Assembly: GCA_004194705.1 (NCBI GenBank)
Contig: SADC01000169.1
Span: forward strand, 62,001-126,000
Origin: Ditylenchus dipsaci
Taxonomy: Eukaryota > Nematoda > Chromadorea > Rhabditida > Anguinidae
Direction of reading: 5' to 3'
DNA: 64,000 nucleotides
Shown in pieces: positions 58,991 through 64,000 of the stretch. The first letter of the stretch is position 1. Each line of letters opens with the position of its first letter. The notes under the pieces were generated by a model. That model was not told where the DNA came from and ran no database searches. It worked only from the letters and a program-made list of their open reading frames with translations. Made by a program: the position numbers and the translations under genes.

Positions 58991-60187
58991 CTGCAATAAA
59001 TGTCAATCATAAAGTAAAGCACAAAACAAACTGAAATTTCGAACCACAGTTTGCCAGGGTAAAAAAAATCGTGTATACTTATTTGATTTTTATGTTTGAC
59101 CGTCCCTACTTAAAAAAGCCACGGTTGCGGTAGAGGAGCGAGATGTAATGACCGTTATTGAATTTTTAATATATTAGATGGTCGGAAACTTTATTTTTGT
59201 ACAGGATTATTGTATTAATCTAAATCAGTATAACTACACAACCTGACGAAAAGAGTTCACACTTCCGCCTTTCACTTCCAGTGTAAACACAGGTCTTCTA
59301 GCTGCTTTTTGAAAAAAAACTCGGGCCGGAGTATAGAATCCCCCCTGCCCAAAAACCGGTTTTAAACCTCGTTTTTACGCGATTTGACCACTTTCACGTA
59401 CAAAAAAAGAGGAAAAAACAACTGGGAAAGCACTTTCCACGAAAAAAAAAGTTTGGCCAAAAATCGACTTTTTAAGCCGTTCTGGAGGGTACTCAGATAC
59501 CTTATTTGGTGATTTTTACCCCGTTTTGGTCAATGCACCTAAACAAAAAGAGTCTCTATATACACTTTTCATCAACAGTCTTGCTCGGATCATGTCTAAG
59601 GTAAGTGAGTGCGCACATCTCTAATTCTCAAGCACCCTGCGCTCCCTTCGGGGGCGCTGAGGGCTTGGTGGATTGGAGTGGAGATGCGCACACCCACATA
59701 CCTTAGACACAATAACTCGAAAGTGACTCTGAAGGCATAAAAGATGCATGCATACCAGAGTTTTTTTATGCGGTAGGCCCCAGTCAACAAAACTATGTTC
59801 AAATCTTATCTTTTTTGGTCTTTCAGAGATGTCCACGTACCCTTTTAGGTTGAGTTACCTTTGTCCCCCAAGGCAAAAATGCAAAAAAAAATTCAAAAAG
59901 TGCTAGAAAATGTCTTCCCACTAATTTTTTGTTGCTTTTTCAAATTTTTTTAGCAAAAAAATATTTTTTTTAATAAATTTAATTTTTCAAGTGTTTTTCT
60001 TTTATGAAGGGAAAAGCCTATTTTCAAGAGCATACGGTTTTTTCACATTGGAAATGTGAATAAAAATTTTGTTTATCTGTTTTTTTCGGTGAAAAACTAA
60101 AAGTAAAAAAACAGAACATCGCAAACCCAGAAAACAGATAATGACTCCAGCCCTGGTGGCAACCCTATAAATGTAATTTTTTCCTAC

Positions 60188-60599
60188 TTGTTCAAACTGA
60201 AAGATGTGCTGGTTGAAGTATGCTTGGAGGTGCTGAAAAAAAATTAGCGACATATGTATTATTTTTTACCTTTAATTGTCAACCAACTTCATTAGCATAG
60301 TTAATGCACAATTGTTCAAAGGAATTCCATTGTGCACCTCAATACCACAAGACACTAGTCAACTGTGAGCAATATAAACAATGTGTTCCTCACCCACGTC
60401 CTCAAACCAAAATATCCAATATTCCAATGTAGTAACCCTTTTGGAGTTGCCCATAGCTGTTTCTTTGCGTATTAGCTGTTGGTTAATGCGCAATACAATC
60501 CAATGGAAAAGAGCGTCATACAAACATTTGGCCCTGAACACAACTATAATCGAAAAAAACTTAACAAGTCAATTACATTGCGTCACGGGTGTTAACTGC
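60188..60599 (-). CDS. MYO9: Class IX myosin, motor exons with relay/switch II region
   Basis: Four exons at about 60577-60599 (AVNTRDAM), 60394-60533 (AKCLYDALFHWIVLRINQQL, then GILDIFGFED), 60288-60337 (NSFEQLCINYANE) and 60188-60232 (HLQAYFNQHIFQFEQ). DIFGFE is the invariant switch II core, and the other three strings are hallmark relay-helix and 50K motifs of all myosins. The DIFGFE stretch needs about three added bases to read through: one in a G run just before GYYIGI and one in each of two T runs near 60400-60410. The residues are otherwise canonical. This favours homopolymer deletion errors over decay. The group continues directly from the exons at 62.1-62.7 kb after a 1.5-kb intron. 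Confidence 0.85.
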
Positions 60600-62079
60600 C
60601 TGGAAAAATTGCAAAGATTATTGAAAATGTGGTTTTTAAGCAAAGTGAAAGACCTCTGCAACATGGTACCTGCCTGAATTCGAAAATATGTTGATTTCCA
60701 TATAAATTGAGGTTCAATATGGCGAATGCCCCTTTTTGTCGATTTTTTTTAAATTCGCGCATTTTTCCAACTTTGGCAGTTTTTTAGTTTAGGACTCAAG
60801 TTTGAACTTGCCGTAACGTGCATTGGCCTACCCCCTCGAGATAATGAAATCCCTCAGGTTAGTTCGCCTACGTCTCAGTTTGCCTTTGTCCGATAAACTT
60901 TTTATTACTCTAGATTTTGAAGACTTTTGTCGAACCTGATTGGGATGGTTTTTTAAATCGCGACGATTCTTATTATGCCGGTCATTTTTAAAAAAAGGTT
61001 GATAATTCGACACACTTGTTTCAAAACATGGTATCGAATTACTGAAACTCGAATGCGGTGCTACTTCGATATAAAACCGTAAAATCCATAAAATCCTTGC
61101 GATTTTTAGAACCAGACTGACCGATCTCATTCGGCAAAAGTAATCAAAATCAGTGTTACATAAATTGCCGGATCCAGTGGGAAATTAGATTATAATTTGA
61201 TAACCTACTAACAACTGTGTCATGCTTGAGTACAGTTTTTCGTACAGTCAGAGCCTAAACCCAACTCATCTCTTCCAAATGTATGAAAAAAAATTGCCTG
61301 ATGCAGTTGCTGTGTTTTGATGTTGAGTAACTGAGAAACAATGCCTAGAATACATGCAGATATATCTAGGTTCGAATTGAGATCTTCCTACCAATCAACT
61401 CCTCATTCTCAACGTAAGCATTCTCGTCGCTGTGATAACCTGGTCGCTGAAAACAGCTACTTTAGACCCTGCTAATGGGCTAGTTTTAAACTTTATTTTG
61501 ACAAGGAACCGAAAGGGACAGATCCCGATCCCGACCGAGCAAATTTTCGACTAAAACCCCGTCCCCAATTTCCAAAATTCGATCACGAAATTCTTTAAAT
61601 CCGCAGCAAAAACTTTCACCCTATTTTTCTTCAAAATCACAGATTTCTAGCTTTTTTCTTGTGAAAAATATCATTTTTCTGAAACAATCTGAAAAATTAT
61701 CAATAAATTTCTTTCTTGTCTTGAATATCTCATAGAATTTTCGCTTAATTATTTTTGTTAGATTAGTTTAGTGACGAAAATGATCAATGGTTGTCCACAT
61801 AGCACAAAGATATTATTATTTTCTGATTCTCATCTTGTTTCTAAAAATCCCGATAATCTGTACGGGATACGGTTTTTTTATTTATTTCAATATCTCAGCA
61901 GGAAGTCCCATTCCAAAAGCCACTCTTCGTCTTTAGTAAAAAGCGGTATTTAACCGCTTTTGACGATAATGGTTAATAAGCTCAAGCAAATAAAAGTAAA
62001 TTTTACTCGAAAATTCTTAAAATTAAAGAAAAGAACTTTCGTTTTTCCCCATATCTCTCTAAATTTCAATCCAAAAAAC

Positions 62080-62721
62080 CTTGATAAATGAAATATTGCC
62101 GAGCAGCAAGACAGCAGATATCATGCCGAAAATTTTCTGCTGTGAGGAAGCAGAAAATCCAACAGCTTCCATGGAATGTTTTAGTCGCTCATACTCATAC
62201 TTTTCATTCATCGACTCGCAAGCAAAAAAGTTGTTCTGGTTTAGGTAGTAGTAATCTCTTGGTTGGAGCAGGAAATGCTGGTTGCGCTCAATGTCAGAAG
62301 CGCCTTCCAACAAGTAATAAAACACGTGGTAGTTTCTACAGAAAACACCACTTAGTCTCGAGCACACTTTTGTTTAAAGTCGTTACCTTTCACCCACAGC
62401 TTGAGAAATAATTCTAAAAGTTTAAAAAATATTTGGTTGTCTTTTTTCTTTGTAATAATTACCTGGACTTTTCCAGTAGATAAATCTCAACATTAGCACC
62501 GGAAACCATGCCATTTTCTCTATAGTTAACTTTGATAAATTTCCCAAAACGACTGCTGTTGTTGTTTTGCACCTGAAGAATCATATTGTTTTTAAAACTT
62601 TTTAATTAGTTTTCTTGGTAATATTCACTTACTGTAACAGCATTCCCGAAGGCCTATAAAGCCTATCTATTTTTATAAATTAATTTTTTGGTTCACCAAC
62701 CTCCAAAACAGGTCCAGCTGA
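62080..62721 (-). CDS. MYO9: Class IX myosin, motor domain exons (switch I to upper 50K region)
   Basis: Five exons: 62701-62721, 62633-62653, 62463-62572, 62387-62413 and 62080-62335. Spliced, they read SAGPVLE, AFGNAVT, then [15 protein letters not shown] with YLLEKSR, then IISQAVGER, then [17 protein letters not shown] through YYYLNQ to [12 protein letters not shown] and [17 protein letters not shown] is the myosin switch I motif (Mg-ATP binding), and NYHVFYYLL and LGNI are conserved motor motifs. GAS after YYLL and the wording around YYYLNQ resemble class IX more than class II or V. Two exons are only 21 nt and one is 27 nt. All junctions keep frame with GT-AG ends and no indel is needed, so this part looks intact. 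The P-loop exons would lie upstream, outside the window. Confidence 0.88.
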
Positions 62722-63044
62722 CTGAATAAAAAAAAGTTCATAGCTTGAAAACAGATATTAGTCAGAAATGCACATGGTCTTTGTTTTTCCTGACTGGATA
62801 CTAGATACTTTAGAATTACCGAACCGGATACCGGAACAAAAAGTTACCAAATGTATTCTGCCTTGGAAAATATCAGCTTGGGGGACCAAGGCAAGAAAAA
62901 AACTCAATATTTTTATACGAAAATTGTTTGACTAAAAGTTATTTGAAAGTGTAAAATATATGTGTTTTGAAGGCTGTATTGGGTTTCGATTTAATTAGTT
63001 TCGAAATGTGCGAGTTTGAATTTTTTCCGTTTTCGGGTTTTTCC

Positions 63045-63270
63045 GTTTTCGAAACCTGATTTCTAGACTGATTCGAGCATGCTGAAGATGGTTTGATAAT
63101 AGTAAAACAAGGTTTTGTATGGTATTTTTTGAGTATTAGGAGACAATTGATTTTACAAAAACTCGATTGCACCAAAACTCAAAAATACCCGAGAAAACGG
63201 CGTTTTACCACTATCAAACCATCTTCAGCATGCCCGAATTAGTCCAGTTAACAGGCTTTCGAACCCAAAG
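63045..63270. repeat. Hairpin repeat (GCATGCTGAAGATGGTTTGA)
   Basis: Inverted arms around 63130-63180, with CATGCTGAAGATGGTTTGAT and its inverse. Related sequence lies at 30290-30690, 40620-40800 and 21190-21240. Confidence 0.7.
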
Positions 63271-63477
63271 AAAAAATTTTGATCCAAGTGGACGACCGCT
63301 TGGTTTGGTTGGTTCAGACTAAAAAATTTTAAATTCCCGCAAATTTTTCAAATTCGAGAAAATTCAAATTATTTGAAAAGTGTGGACCAATTTATGTTTG
63401 GTCCAATTCATGTGCGGACCAATTCGTGTGTGTACTAATTCGGTGTGGATCAGTTTTCTTAACGACCTTAAATGGAA

Positions 63478-63830
63478 ATCCACCTGACCAGAAGGTACCC
63501 ATTTCGGATTTTGTGGTCTGGGTAGGTGAAATCGGGATTTTGGTCGTAACAAACCCACTTACCTGCACGATTTTACGTATGATAGGACATTTTGTTTTTG
63601 AATCTGACTCAATTTTATTTTCAGGCTATCTACAGGTGGATATCCACCTGACCAGGTGGTACCTACCCCAGGTTTTGGGGTTTGGCTGGGTGAAAATAAA
63701 CTCTTGGTCCTGTCAAACAAGATTCGCCACACAATTTTGCGTATGAGAGGATAGTTTGTTTTTGAATTTAAAAAAATTCATTTTTTCAGGTGAGCCAGGT
63801 GGATATCCACCTGACCATAGATATAGATAC
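63478..63830 (+). repeat. 180-bp direct tandem repeat, two units
   Basis: Units starting TCCACCTGACCAG(A)AGGTACC and sharing GGTGAAA, CCTGTCAAACAAG-type and TTTTGCGTATGA segments. A GGACCAATTCGTGT mini-array precedes it (63376-63450). Confidence 0.75.
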
Positions 63831-64000
63831 ATCTATATCTATACATTGATACATCCGAGCTTTCGGAGACCGGAGGGGTTAAAGTAGGTCAGTTGATCAG
63901 GTTATTTTCTGAAAACCATGTCAGCAAAACATGTGCGAAGCCTCGTGAATCAGATGAGTACCTGATGATTCATGTATGAACTCAGGACATTTCAAACAAG

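Overview
The window looks like animal nuclear DNA from a transposon-rich, AT-rich genome, most likely a nematode or close relative. The best taxonomic clue is a complete 119-nt 5S rRNA gene (4845-4963) whose sequence is of the nematode type. Introns are mostly short (about 45-60 nt) with GT-AG ends, and there are several microexons. There is no operon structure and almost no long open frame, because coding sequence is cut into small exons and often carries single-base breaks.

Backbone: one minus-strand gene, an unconventional class IX myosin (a motor that also carries a RhoGAP domain), appears to run through nearly the whole window. Motor exons lie at 62.7-57.7 kb, converter and IQ exons at 24.1-23.5 kb, a probable acidic tail at 23.0-22.5 kb, C1 zinc-binding exons at 9.3-9.1 and 6.65-6.53 kb, and RhoGAP exons at 3.26-2.25 kb. 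All are on one strand and in protein order. The very large introns are filled with mobile elements and contain a 5S gene, a same-strand RSK-like kinase gene (28.25-26.36 kb) and captured cellular genes.

Mobile elements: four Mutator-like elements (MULE-like) are defined by 9-bp target duplications and by long terminal inverted repeats; in three of them the repeats are built from short tandem arrays. Their cargoes differ: a FLYWCH zinc-finger protein (16335-18914); an intact-looking Ulp1/SENP cysteine protease (40461-42265); an intron-containing ANP32-like leucine-rich gene (39308-44951, which encloses the protease element); and an unrecognised Ser-rich ORF (47705-51870) that was later hit by a Tc1/mariner element and by a hAT-like element. 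A further GCGCCGGC-array element with an 8-bp duplication (24564-25450) carries a 98-aa acidic ORF. Nested hAT-like, pogo-like, Tc1-like, TTAA-flanked and foldback elements fill most of the rest, together with a nine-copy palindromic repeat family.

Caution: the conserved exons of the myosin, RSK, ANP32 and FLYWCH genes each contain isolated one-base deletions, mostly in or beside short homopolymers, while the conserved residues on both sides are intact. This looks more like residual assembly error than pseudogene decay, but the sequence alone cannot decide. Exon borders below are read by eye and are approximate to a few bases unless motifs fix them.
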